64,000 nucleotides of DNA from contig NZ_CP005286.1 in NCBI RefSeq assembly GCF_000819445.1, forward strand, positions 558,001 to 622,000. The letters are read 5' to 3'. Below, in pieces: positions 53,684-61,748 of this stretch. Numbering within the stretch: position 1 is the first letter of the stretch; every line of letters starts with the position of its first letter. A program made the position numbers and the translations under genes. Under the pieces are notes generated by a model that ran no database searches, was not told the origin of the DNA, and saw nothing but the letters and a program-made list of their open reading frames with translations. Source of the stretch: Corynebacterium humireducens NBRC 106098 = DSM 45392. GTDB taxonomy: Bacteria > Actinomycetota > Actinomycetes > Mycobacteriales > Mycobacteriaceae.

Positions 53684-54321
53684 TGTGGGAACTGGGTCTG
53701 TCGTACGGGGATGGCGGCGTCGGGTGCGCGATCACCGGTGCCGCGGGCGTGCAGCTCATGGGTTCCTTCCCGACGCTCGCCCGGGCCGTCGATGTCGCCG
53801 CCCGCGCGACCGACGGTGCCCCGCAGCGTGTCGTCCTCGTGCACCCGGCGGACCTGCCCGTCACGCAGCTGGGCAGGGTCGTCGGGGACCTCGCCCTCGC
53901 GGGCGTCACCGGGGACGACGTCCAGCTGCTCACCGACGTCGAGGTCCTCCATCGCCTCACCGGCCACCGGGTGCTGCTCATCGACGCCGACCGTGACCTC
54001 CTCACCGTCCATCCCGGGCGCAGCGAGCGTTTCGACGCGGACCGGGTGGCGGCGCTCGTCGCGAAGCACCCTTGGGAGACGACCGTGGCCCTGACCGGGC
54101 ACCCCGAGAACCGCGACCGCTACCACGTGGCGGTGCGTGACCACGGACCCATGATCGTGGAACGCGCGGCGCTGGCCGCCCTCGCCCTGCAGGTGCCCGC
54201 GACCACCGCGCTCAGCTCCACCCCGCGGACCGCCGGGGCGCTCCGCCGGCGTCCGGTCGCGCCGTGGGTGCTGGCGGCGATCCCGGTGATCGCGCTCATC
54301 CTGCTGATTCTCCTGCTGTAA
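53683..54321 (+). CDS. Tail-anchored protein B, unknown (paralogue of previous gene)
   Basis: A 212-residue protein sharing the fold-like pattern of its neighbour (GAAGVQLMGSFPTLARAVDV, LALAGVTGDDVQLLTDVEVL), then an Arg/Pro hinge and a C-terminal membrane helix (WVLAAIPVIALILLILLL). Its start overlaps the upstream stop by one base (TGATG), so the two are translated together. smpB follows 13 nt later. Function unknown; hetero-pairing with protein A is inference. Confidence 0.72.
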   Translation: MWELGLSYGDGGVGCAITGAAGVQLMGSFPTLARAVDVAARATDGAPQRVVLVHPADLPVTQLGRVVGDLALAGVTGDDVQLLTDVEVLHRLTGHRVLLIDADRDLLTVHPGRSERFDADRVAALVAKHPWETTVALTGHPENRDRYHVAVRDHGPMIVERAALAALALQVPATTALSSTPRTAGALRRRPVAPWVLAAIPVIALILLILLL

Positions 54322-54334
54322 CATGGTCCTGACT

Positions 54335-54823
54335 ATGGGCAAGAAGAAAAAGAATCAGGATCGCAGCATCCTGGCCACCAACCGCCGGGCCCGGCACGAC
54401 TACCACATCCTCGAGACCTACGAATGCGGCATCGTGCTGGTGGGCACGGAGATCAAGTCGCTGCGCGAGGGCAAGGTGTCCATCGCCGACGCCTTCGCCA
54501 CCGTCGACGAGGGCGAGGTGTGGCTGCGCAACCTCCACATCCCGGAGTACTCCATGGGGTCGTGGACCAACCACCCGCCGAAGCGCACCCGCAAACTCCT
54601 CCTGCACCGCCGCGAGATCGACTCCATCATGGGCAAGGTCCGCGACGGCAACCGCACCCTCGTACCGCTCCAGCTCTACCTCAAGAACGGATACGTCAAA
54701 CTCGAGCTCGGCCTCGCGCAGGGTAAGCAGGACTACGACAAGCGCCAAGACATCAAACGACGCACCGAGGAACGCGAGATCACCCGCGAACTCGGCCGCC
54801 GGGTGAAGGGCATCACGGGATGA
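54335..54823 (+). CDS. smpB: SsrA-binding protein SmpB
   Basis: Binds tmRNA and delivers it to stalled ribosomes. The 162 residues show ATNRRARHDYHILETYECGI (about 13-32), GTEIKSLREGK, and the Lys/Arg tail (KRQDIKRRTEEREITREL) that mimics an anticodon stem. ATG 54335 (MGKKKKNQ) is preferred to ATG 54323. Its partner, the tmRNA gene, is 415 bp downstream. Confidence 0.95.
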   Translation: MGKKKKNQDRSILATNRRARHDYHILETYECGIVLVGTEIKSLREGKVSIADAFATVDEGEVWLRNLHIPEYSMGSWTNHPPKRTRKLLLHRREIDSIMGKVRDGNRTLVPLQLYLKNGYVKLELGLAQGKQDYDKRQDIKRRTEEREITRELGRRVKGITG

Positions 54824-55191
54824 TCCACACCGCCAAGGTCCACGACGTCCTCCGTGGCGACGCCACCGTCCACGGCCGGGGCGTGCTCACCGACCGACTG
54901 TGGCCCCGTGGGGTGGCGAAGGCGGACATGGAGTGGGCGTGGCTGAAGAACGTCGCCCCCAGCACCGAACTGCGGAAATGGTACGGCCACGACCCGGAGA
55001 AGTGGACGGAGTTCCGGAAGCGCTACCGCGCGGAACTCGATGAACTGGCGGCGGAGGGACAGGAGGACGTCGAGAAGCTCCTGCAGTGGGCGGAGGACGA
55101 CCTCACCCTCCTCTACGGTGTGGCCGACCGGGAGCACAACCAGGCGATCGTTCTCGCGGAGTGGTTGACGAAGCGGCTTCACAAGAGTTAG
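54820..55191 (+). CDS. DUF488-family protein
   Basis: 123 residues with the DUF488 hallmarks LTDRLWPRGVAKADMEWAWL (about 23-42) and LRKWYGHDPEKW (about 51-62), ending with LTLLYGVADREHNQAIVLAE. The family is conserved and uncharacterised. ATGA overlap with smpB suggests coupled translation, though its link to trans-translation is not established. Confidence 0.85.
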   Translation: MIHTAKVHDVLRGDATVHGRGVLTDRLWPRGVAKADMEWAWLKNVAPSTELRKWYGHDPEKWTEFRKRYRAELDELAAEGQEDVEKLLQWAEDDLTLLYGVADREHNQAIVLAEWLTKRLHKS

Positions 55192-55237
55192 CATGAACCA
55201 TCCTGCGGAACGATTGCACAATCCCGCCGCAGAGTAC

Positions 55238-55611
55238 GGGGCTGATTCAGGTTTCGACTTCGTATATTGAGCCAGGGGAAGCGTGCCGGTGCAGGCTGAG
55301 GACCACCGTAAGCGTCGCAGCAAACCCATAAGCGCCGAGAACACTCAGCGCGACTACGCCCTCGCTGCCTAAGTAGCGACCGCGTGTCTGTCAGACCGGG
55401 CTCGTTCCCGACCCGGACCCTGGCATCGACTAGGGAACTTGCCGTCCGGCCGCGTCAGCGGGGTTGGACGGGACACCCACCGCTGACTGGGCCCATCATC
55501 CGGAACGTGTTCGTCCGAGCCGGAGGGTCGAGCAGAGATCCAGCGCGAACTGCGCACGGAGAAGCCCTGGCGAGGTTGCGGAGGACCCGGGTTCAATTCC
55601 CGGCAGCTCCA
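55238..55611 (+). ncRNA. ssrA: tmRNA (trans-translation RNA)
   Basis: The 5' end GGGGCTGATTCAGGTTTCGAC and the 3' T-arm GGTTCAATTCCCGGCAGCTCCA form the tRNA-like domain (GGGGCTG pairs with CAGCTCC). CCA is not encoded. The resume frame 55334-55369 encodes the tag AENTQRDYALAA, then TAA, typical of actinobacteria. The ends are inferred from pairing and may be off by one or two bases. A terminator follows. Confidence 0.93.
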
Positions 55612-55619
55612 CAGAAGGC

Positions 55620-55651
55620 AAAACCCCTGGTCGTCACTGACCGGGGGTTTT
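55620..55651 (+). terminator. Terminator after tmRNA
   Basis: AAAACCCCTGGTC pairs with GACCGGGGGTTTT (one bulge) around GTCACT, followed by GTCGTGTCT. Confidence 0.85.
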
Positions 55652-55805
55652 GTCGTGTCTGTGCAGGTGGTGGCCCTGTGCGGCCCCGAACGGTGAGGTC
55701 CCGCAAGGGCCCAGAATGAACCTGTTACGGGAATATTGTAGGAATCCCACCCCCCACGTTCTGCGTGCGCTGCGACGTGCAGGACCCGGTAGTAGCATCG
55801 CCCGC

Positions 55806-56387
55806 ATGACTGACTTCACCCGCCTGGATGCCGCCATCTCGACCACCCTCCGGGAGGGTGTCGCCGAACTGCTTGCCGCCGACCCGACCCTGACTCTGAT
55901 GGCCTGCGGCGTCGTGGAGGACCTGACGGGGTTCTACGTCGCCGGGGCCGGGGCGGAGTGGCTCGCAGAGGCGCAGTCGGGAGGTGAGGAGGATCTCGCA
56001 GCCCTGTGGTACCCGTCGGAATGGCCGCTGGAGGCAGAGCACCCCGAGGATGTCCCACCCGGACGCGTGGCCAGCGCCATCTGGGAACTGTCGGGTTGTC
56101 AGGCGTTCGGTACCGGGGACGTGATCGACGATGACGCCTACGCCGCCCTGACCCGTGATTACGAGGAGCGGATCGTGCTCGCCCTCCGGGAGCTCCGTGA
56201 GGAGGGCGTGCTGCGCAACGGGTCGGGGGAGCAGATCCTGGTGTGGCTGCACTCCTCCGATGAGTCCGCCCCCGACCTCGACGCCCGGACTTTCGCCGCG
56301 CTTCAGGAGCCGGCGCTGGCGGCGCTCTTCAGGGACCGTTTCGGGGACGGCGGCAGGGTCCTGGTGGAGAGGATTCTGGGCCCGTAG
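55806..56387 (+). CDS. DUF4303-like protein
   Basis: 193 residues from ATG 55806. The WYPSEWPLEAE segment (about 61-71) and overall pattern resemble the DUF4303 family, often seen in polymorphic-toxin immunity contexts. No toxin gene is adjacent here. The protein is acidic, soluble, and has no membrane segment. It is separated from the tmRNA by about 155 bp. Function unknown. Confidence 0.65.
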   Translation: MTDFTRLDAAISTTLREGVAELLAADPTLTLMACGVVEDLTGFYVAGAGAEWLAEAQSGGEEDLAALWYPSEWPLEAEHPEDVPPGRVASAIWELSGCQAFGTGDVIDDDAYAALTRDYEERIVLALRELREEGVLRNGSGEQILVWLHSSDESAPDLDARTFAALQEPALAALFRDRFGDGGRVLVERILGP

Positions 56388-56451
56388 CGGGCACGGAAGA
56401 ATCCCCTGGGTGGTGGCGGTTTCCGTCCATCTCTCGGCGCTCCGACGTGGG

Positions 56452-56476
56452 GCGTCGACAAGCAGCTTGTCGACGC
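56452..56476. repeat. 25-bp perfect palindrome with GCTTGTCGACGC arm
   Basis: Two 12-bp arms (GCGTCGACAAGC and its complement) flank one A. It lies in the gap between the DUF4303-like gene and the membrane gene. It could be a weak terminator, but no T tract follows. The right arm recurs at 16436-16447 and, with one change, at 63569-63580. Confidence 0.7.
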
Positions 56477-56574
56477 TCTGTGGCGGCCCGCCACCGGGCG
56501 GTACTTGACGTGACCGCATTCTCTCGCTATCCTTTGTTGTAGATACGTCAACAACTTAGCGAGGAGCAACAACC

Positions 56575-56979
56575 ATGTCCTTCATCTCCGATGCCATTCT
56601 GCGCGGCGTTACCGGTGCCTTCATCACCAACTCCGGTGTGGGCAAGATCGGCATGCCGGCCGAGTACTCCGCCGGCATCCAGCAGGCCGCCGCCACCGGC
56701 ATCCCGGCCCTGGCCAAGCTGCCGTCCGACAAGTTCGGCACCTGGCTCGGCTACGCGGAGACCGCCATCGGCGCCTCCCTGCTCGCTCCGTTCGTCTCCA
56801 ACAAGCTGGCCGGCGCTGCCCTCACCGCCTTCTCCGGTGGCCTGCTGTCCATGTACTTCCGCAACCCGGAGAACACCGAGGCCGACGGCATCCGCCCGTC
56901 CCAGGAGGGCATGGCCCTGTCCAAGGATGTGTTCATGCTGGCCATCGGCCTGGCACTGATGACCAAGGGTGGCAAGTAG
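56575..56979 (+). CDS. DoxX-like small membrane protein
   Basis: 134 residues with an N-terminal amphipathic start and about four weakly hydrophobic helices (around 10-28, 55-75, 78-96 and 112-129). The spacing resembles DoxX-like proteins, but no family motif is decisive. GAGGAGCAACAACC precedes the ATG. Codon use is strongly biased, as in highly expressed genes. A terminator follows at once. Function unknown. Confidence 0.68.
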   Translation: MSFISDAILRGVTGAFITNSGVGKIGMPAEYSAGIQQAAATGIPALAKLPSDKFGTWLGYAETAIGASLLAPFVSNKLAGAALTAFSGGLLSMYFRNPENTEADGIRPSQEGMALSKDVFMLAIGLALMTKGGK

Positions 56980-56996
56980 TCGGCTTAAGCAAAAGT

Positions 56997-57034
56997 AAAG
57001 TGCCGCCGTCCCCGGGTTGGGGCGGCGGCACTTT
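56997..57034. terminator. Bidirectional terminator, membrane gene / HsdR-N-type gene
   Basis: AAAGTGCCGCCGTCCCC pairs with GGGGCGGCGGCACTTT (one bulged T) around GGGTT, with A and T runs at the two ends. It lies between convergent genes. Confidence 0.88.
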
Positions 57035-57049
57035 CATCTCTTCGGCAGC

Positions 57050-58141
57050 CTAATTGTCACGAAGGGCTGAGACCCGGGCCCGGAGGGCATGCGAGTGCTC
57101 GTAAATATCCTCGATATCCCCCAGGTCGTGGTAATGCTCCCTGCGGTTTTCGTCGAAAATCCCGATGCGAGGAACCTTTCGGTCGAAGTAGAGCCGCGCG
57201 ATCGGCTTGCGGTTGTTGTCCTGGTAAAGGATCGCGCAGTAGGACTTGGCGTCACGCATCGTGATGTCTGCGCTCGGGACTTCGGCGCAGCCAATGGCAC
57301 GGATGATGCCGTAGGCGTGCAACTCCTCCTCCGTGGTGACGATGCCGTCCTCGGGAAGAATGTCCTCCTCCTGCGGGATCTCTGCGGGGTCCTCGGGAGA
57401 CGCCACTCGGTCGGCGCGGTTTTCGTCAAGTTCCTGGGCGGACCTGAGTCGCCGGTTAGCCTCGTCCTTGAGGAACTGCGACTGGGCAGTGGACACCAAC
57501 TTCTCGAACACCTCGAGATTTGCGGCGGTCATCCGCTTGCTGGTCACGCGGGCGGCGAGCTGTTTGACCCATTCGGTGTCCGGCTCGCGGAACTGGGAGG
57601 ACAGGACCTTCTTGAGCTCGGCGACGTACTTGAGTTCTTCCGCGCTGGCGGCAATGGTGTCGAAGTCAAACTTCGACTTGGTGCACATTTCCAAGTGCGG
57701 GAAGACACGGTCATCGACGTTGGAAAGGTCGATGGTCATGAAGGGTTTCTCGTCCATGCGGTTAGCCGCATCGAGCTGGGCGTAGAACTTGTACACCTCG
57801 CCATTGGTGAGGATGGCGAACTCGGTGTCGGTGACATTGAAGTACCGGACGAGCTGGTTCGCGTGATCGAGATGGAGGGGAGCGCCGACCTTCTTGCACT
57901 CGATGAGGAATCGGAAGTCGTCGCCGATCTTGATGGCGAAATCGACCTTCTCGCCCTTCTTGATCCCCACGTCTGCGGTGTACTCGGGAATGACCTCGCG
58001 CGGATCGGTGACGTCGTATCCCAGAACATTATTGATGAACGGGATGACGAATGCGGTCTTTGTGGCCTCCTCTGTCTCAATTACAGACTTCAGCTCGCGA
58101 ACGCGATTTGCGAGGTTGTAGATCTCCTGGGCAATGGACAT
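57050..58141 (-). CDS. Stand-alone HsdR-N-type nuclease-domain protein
   Basis: 363 residues from ATG 58141. Residues about 30-150 form an HSDR_N/PD-(D/E)xK fold: VIPEYTADVGIKKGEKVDFA supplies the catalytic Asp, and FLIECKK supplies the E-x-K. This is normally the nuclease part of type I restriction HsdR, but no helicase motor, HsdM or HsdS is encoded. A helical middle and a C-terminal domain (RDAKSYCAILYQDNNRKPIA) follow. The gene has lower GC and different codon use than its neighbours. It lies downstream of the WYL gene on the same strand (119-bp gap). Confidence 0.8.
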   Translation of the reverse strand: MSIAQEIYNLANRVRELKSVIETEEATKTAFVIPFINNVLGYDVTDPREVIPEYTADVGIKKGEKVDFAIKIGDDFRFLIECKKVGAPLHLDHANQLVRYFNVTDTEFAILTNGEVYKFYAQLDAANRMDEKPFMTIDLSNVDDRVFPHLEMCTKSKFDFDTIAASAEELKYVAELKKVLSSQFREPDTEWVKQLAARVTSKRMTAANLEVFEKLVSTAQSQFLKDEANRRLRSAQELDENRADRVASPEDPAEIPQEEDILPEDGIVTTEEELHAYGIIRAIGCAEVPSADITMRDAKSYCAILYQDNNRKPIARLYFDRKVPRIGIFDENRREHYHDLGDIEDIYEHSHALRARVSALRDN

Positions 58142-58260
58142 GGATCGTGCTTTCCTTAACTGACGTGTGGATTCGGCGGGGCAAGTGTTTTTGCTTGAGA
58201 ATGCATACAGGTTATCCGTTACCTGCGGAATCTTCAGGGCATTGAGGAGGTTGCAAGTAG

Positions 58261-59496
58261 TCACCAGGCGCGCCGGACGCGGGAGATCTGGTCGATCCGG
58301 AACGTCCGGTCCTCGCCGCGGAGGTGGCAGAAGCCGCGGAGCAGGGTGTTGCTCACCAGGGTGGGGTTGGTGATTGTGCGGCGCGACTCGACGCCCGCCT
58401 TGTTCCGGTAGTCGATGGTCACCGCGGTGCCCAGTGTCAGGGCCTCCGCGAGGATCTGGGCCTCCGCGGCGGGAAGGTCGTCGTACAGCCTCATCCCTGT
58501 CCGTGCGATCTCTGCTCGGATACGCGTGGGGCGCTCCGGCGGAACCTCCTCGACTGTCGTCCGGCGGGTGAGCAGCAGGGACGTGACGTCGCGTCGTGTC
58601 GCCAGGAGATTGCCGCCGATGACCCGGGGATCGTATGTGCGCAGCAGGGGGTCGAGGGCGACCGACGTCTCGGAGAGCGGGGAGTCGAAGGCGTAGAGGT
58701 AGTGCCGGCCGAGGGCACGCACCGGGGACGTCGTCTGCGTGGCGGGGGTGCGGACGGCGAACTCCGGGTACGTCCACAGTTCGGCGGCGCTGAGGTCGGT
58801 GCCGTCGGGAATCCACGAGTGGGGATCTGGCTCCAGCAGTGCCCGGTACTCCTCCACGAGGGAGGCCTGTGGATCGGCGGCGAGCAGGTCCTGTAGTGGT
58901 CCGATGGCGGGGTCCGGGCTCTGCCAACCGAGGAGTCGGCTGGTGGCGTCGACCCCTGCGGGGAGGTCTACCGGGGAGGGGTGGCCCAGAGGGTGTGTGT
59001 CCGCGATGGTGCGGGCTGCCGCCGCCATCACCCGGGCGGGGTCGAGAGGTTCGGGCATGGCGGCGATGTCCTCCCGGAAAGTGGGGGAGGCCAGGAGGTA
59101 CACGACCGCGCGCGTGAAGATGTCGCCGGCCGCGGGGTGTTCCTGGGGCAGGCTGCGACGCAGCCGGTGGGCGACGAGCAGGAGCGCGACGGCGCTGCGG
59201 GACAGGGCCTGCCGGATGTCGGAGTTCCACTCGGTGACAGCGAACACGGGGTGGTCGGGCGGGTCGGTCAGGGCCGGGCCGAGCAGTTCCTCGGGGTCGA
59301 TCCGGAAGCGCGTGCCCTCGGGGAGGACGTGGCCGGAGTTGACCAGGTCGTGGAGCAGCCAGGCCACCCTGTCGCGGTCAGGGGGTACGGGCCAGCCGCA
59401 GGGGTCGAGGCTACGGAGGGTGGCGGCGGCGTCGTCAAGCGTGAAGGTCTCGCCGAGGTGGGGGAGAGCACGCAGGAGTGTCCGGGAGTCGTTCAT
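58261..59496 (-). CDS. WYL-domain protein, putative ligand-sensing regulator
   Basis: 411 residues. The C-terminal about 75 residues match a WYL domain: AVTIDYRNKAGVESRR, then LLRGFCHLRGEDRTFRIDQI. The N-terminal region has helical, possibly winged-helix segments (FTLDDAAATLRSL, VAWLLHDLVNSGHVL); no clear HTH call is possible. WYL proteins commonly sense nucleic acids or nucleotides and control defence or DNA-damage genes. It precedes the nuclease-domain gene on the same strand. The start is ATG 59496; another role is possible. Confidence 0.75.
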   Translation of the reverse strand: MNDSRTLLRALPHLGETFTLDDAAATLRSLDPCGWPVPPDRDRVAWLLHDLVNSGHVLPEGTRFRIDPEELLGPALTDPPDHPVFAVTEWNSDIRQALSRSAVALLLVAHRLRRSLPQEHPAAGDIFTRAVVYLLASPTFREDIAAMPEPLDPARVMAAAARTIADTHPLGHPSPVDLPAGVDATSRLLGWQSPDPAIGPLQDLLAADPQASLVEEYRALLEPDPHSWIPDGTDLSAAELWTYPEFAVRTPATQTTSPVRALGRHYLYAFDSPLSETSVALDPLLRTYDPRVIGGNLLATRRDVTSLLLTRRTTVEEVPPERPTRIRAEIARTGMRLYDDLPAAEAQILAEALTLGTAVTIDYRNKAGVESRRTITNPTLVSNTLLRGFCHLRGEDRTFRIDQISRVRRAW

Positions 59497-59579
59497 GCCT
59501 CCAGCGTAAGGCGCTTCCCCGACATGGTCGGGGGGACGTGTTCGAACCTGCAGGTGGGAGGATGGATCTCCGGCACGGT

Positions 59580-59598
59580 GGAGGTAAGCCTTGCCTTA
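59580..59598. promoter_or_regulatory. DtxR-type iron-box candidate
   Basis: The 19-mer GGAGGTAAGCCTTGCCTTA matches 13 of 19 positions of the DtxR consensus TTAGGTTAGCCTAACCTAA. TTAGTTAGGGTTGCC follows directly. It lies 78 bp before the siderophore-binding protein gene, where iron-dependent repression by DtxR is expected. Confidence 0.5.
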
Positions 59599-59675
59599 GT
59601 TAGGGTTGCCTTGTATCGTCTCCGTCCGGGGCGCCCTCACCTCACCACCAGGACGCTGGTGCACGACAACAACCC

Positions 59676-60704
59676 ATGAAGGACACCACTGACACCATGG
59701 CACGCTTCCGCCACACCTTCCTTGCCGCCGTCGCCGCCTCCGCCCTGCTGCTGACCGCCTGCTCCGACGCCACCGGCACCACCGCCGGCACCGATGCCGA
59801 CGTGAGCACGGCGGCGTCGGAAAGCACGATCACCGTCGAGGACAACTTCGGCACCCAGGAGATCACCCTCCCCGTGGAGAGGATCGCCTCCACCGACAAC
59901 CGCACCTTCGAGGTTCTCGACGCCTGGGGCGTCGACCTCGTGGCGGCACCGAAGCGGCTCGTGCCGTTCACCGTCGAGGGCTACAAGACGAATGACGAGA
60001 TCATCGACCTCGGCACCCACCGCGAACCGGACCTCGAGGCACTCACCGCCGCGCAGCCGGACCTCATCATCAACGGTCAGCGCTTCGCGCAGCACTACGA
60101 CGCCGTGAAGAAGCTCAACCCGCAGGCCGTCGTCGTCGAGTTCGAGCCGCGCAAGGGCGAGCCGCTCGACGCCGAGCTCAAGCGCCAGGTCGAGGAGCTG
60201 GGCAAGGTCTTCGGCAAGGAGTCCGAGGCCGAGCAGCTCATCGCCGACTTCGACGAGGCGCTCGAGCGCGCCAAGGCCGCCTACGACCCGCAGCAGAAGG
60301 TCATGGCCGTCAACGTCTCCGGCGGCACCATCGGCTACATCGCGCCCAAGGTCGGACGCACCTACGGCCCCGTCTTCGAACTGCTCGGCCTGACCCCGGC
60401 GCTCGAGGTCGCCAACGCCTCCGACGACCACCAGGGCGACGACATCTCCGTCGAGGCCATCGCCTCCGCCAACCCCGACTGGATCCTCGTTCTCGACCGC
60501 GACGGCGCCACCGACACCCGCAACACCGACGAGTACGTCGCTGCTGCGCAGGTCATCGAGGGTTCCGATCCCCTGAAGAACGTCACCGCCATCCGCGAGG
60601 GCCAGGTCGTCTACGCGCCGGCGGACACCTACACCAACGAGTCCATCATCACCTACACCGAGATCCTCAACGGTCTCGCGGACGCCTTCGAAGCGGCCAG
60701 GTAA
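59676..60704 (+). CDS. Iron-siderophore ABC transporter, lipoprotein binding protein
   Basis: Extracytoplasmic receptor of a class III (FecB/CeuA/YclQ-like) importer. 342 residues from ATG 59676; the alternative ATG 59697 gives a more compact signal peptide. The lipobox is LLLTAC with Cys at 29 (22 from the second start). The ligand domain has VERIASTDNRTFEVLDAWGV and DLIINGQRFAQHYDAV, typical of catecholate/petrobactin-type receptors. It heads a four-gene operon matching cg0924-cg0928. Likely DtxR-repressed. Confidence 0.9.
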   Translation: MKDTTDTMARFRHTFLAAVAASALLLTACSDATGTTAGTDADVSTAASESTITVEDNFGTQEITLPVERIASTDNRTFEVLDAWGVDLVAAPKRLVPFTVEGYKTNDEIIDLGTHREPDLEALTAAQPDLIINGQRFAQHYDAVKKLNPQAVVVEFEPRKGEPLDAELKRQVEELGKVFGKESEAEQLIADFDEALERAKAAYDPQQKVMAVNVSGGTIGYIAPKVGRTYGPVFELLGLTPALEVANASDDHQGDDISVEAIASANPDWILVLDRDGATDTRNTDEYVAAAQVIEGSDPLKNVTAIREGQVVYAPADTYTNESIITYTEILNGLADAFEAAR

Positions 60705-60728
60705 GACCCGCAGAAAGCTGGCCAGAGC

Positions 60729-61748
60729 ATGACCACATCAACGACAGAGACGGCACAGACGCAGAAGACACAGACGCCCCCGGCCCGGAACGCCCGGACG
60801 AGGAGGAGACTCCTCGACTGGAGGTTGGCCCTCGGGGTCGTGGTCGTCCTCGTCCTGCTCGGCGTGTCACTGTCGGTGGGGGAGTACGACATCCTCGGCA
60901 CCGACGACGGCTGGGAGATGTTCGCCGCCACCCGCATCCCACGCACCATCGCGCTGGTCCTGGCCGGCGCCGCGATGGCGATGTCGGGCCTGGTCATGCA
61001 GCTGCTCACGCAGAACCGTTTCGTCGAGCCGACGACCACCGGCACCACCGAGTGGGCCGGCCTCGGTCTGCTGGCGGTGACCTACTTCATCCCGGCGGCC
61101 TCGATCATGGACCGCATGCTGGGCGCGGTGGTCTTCGCGTTCATCGGCACGATGGTGTTCTTCCTCTTCCTCCGTCGTGTCTCGCTGCGGTCGAGCCTCG
61201 TCGTGCCGATCATCGGCATCATGCTCGGCGCGGTGGTGAGTTCCGTGTCCACCTTCTTCGCCCTGCAGACGGACATGCTCCAGAGCCTGGGCGTGTGGTT
61301 CGCCGGGTCCTTCACGGACATCCTCCGCGGACAGTATGAGGTGCTGTGGGTCGTGGTCCTCGTCGTCGTGGCCATCTTCCTCTTCGCCGACCGTCTCACC
61401 GTCGCCGGCCTGGGCGAGGAGATCGCCACCAACGTCGGCCTTAACTACCACCGGCTGATCCTCATCGGGACGGGGCTGATCGCGGTCGCTACCGGCGTGG
61501 TCACCGTCGTGGTCGGCAGTCTGCCGTTCCTGGGGCTCATCGTGCCGAACATCGTCTCGATGTTCCGCGGCGACGACCTGCGTTCCAACCTGCCGTGGGT
61601 GGGGTTGCTGGGCGTCGGCATCGTCACCGTCTGTGACCTCATCGGACGCACCATCATCTCGCCCTTCGAGATTCCGGTGTCCGTGATCCTCGGCATCATC
61701 GGTGCGGCCGTCTTCATCACCCTGATCGTGAGGCAGCGCCATGGATAG
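60729..61748 (+). CDS. Iron-siderophore ABC transporter permease 1 (FecCD)
   Basis: 339 residues with a cytoplasmic N-terminus rich in Thr/Arg and about nine membrane helices. The coupling-helix region GSLPFLGLIVPNIVSMFRGD (about 260-279), with the GxxxFxGLxxPxxxR pattern, contacts the ATPase. It overlaps the next permease gene by 8 nt. Part of the siderophore importer. Confidence 0.92.
   Translation: MTTSTTETAQTQKTQTPPARNARTRRRLLDWRLALGVVVVLVLLGVSLSVGEYDILGTDDGWEMFAATRIPRTIALVLAGAAMAMSGLVMQLLTQNRFVEPTTTGTTEWAGLGLLAVTYFIPAASIMDRMLGAVVFAFIGTMVFFLFLRRVSLRSSLVVPIIGIMLGAVVSSVSTFFALQTDMLQSLGVWFAGSFTDILRGQYEVLWVVVLVVVAIFLFADRLTVAGLGEEIATNVGLNYHRLILIGTGLIAVATGVVTVVVGSLPFLGLIVPNIVSMFRGDDLRSNLPWVGLLGVGIVTVCDLIGRTIISPFEIPVSVILGIIGAAVFITLIVRQRHG

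Noticed and set aside
55238..59676. Genomic island integrated at the tmRNA gene
   Set aside because: No integrase and no copy of the tmRNA 3' end downstream was found by eye, although the HsdR-N/WYL region looks accessory.
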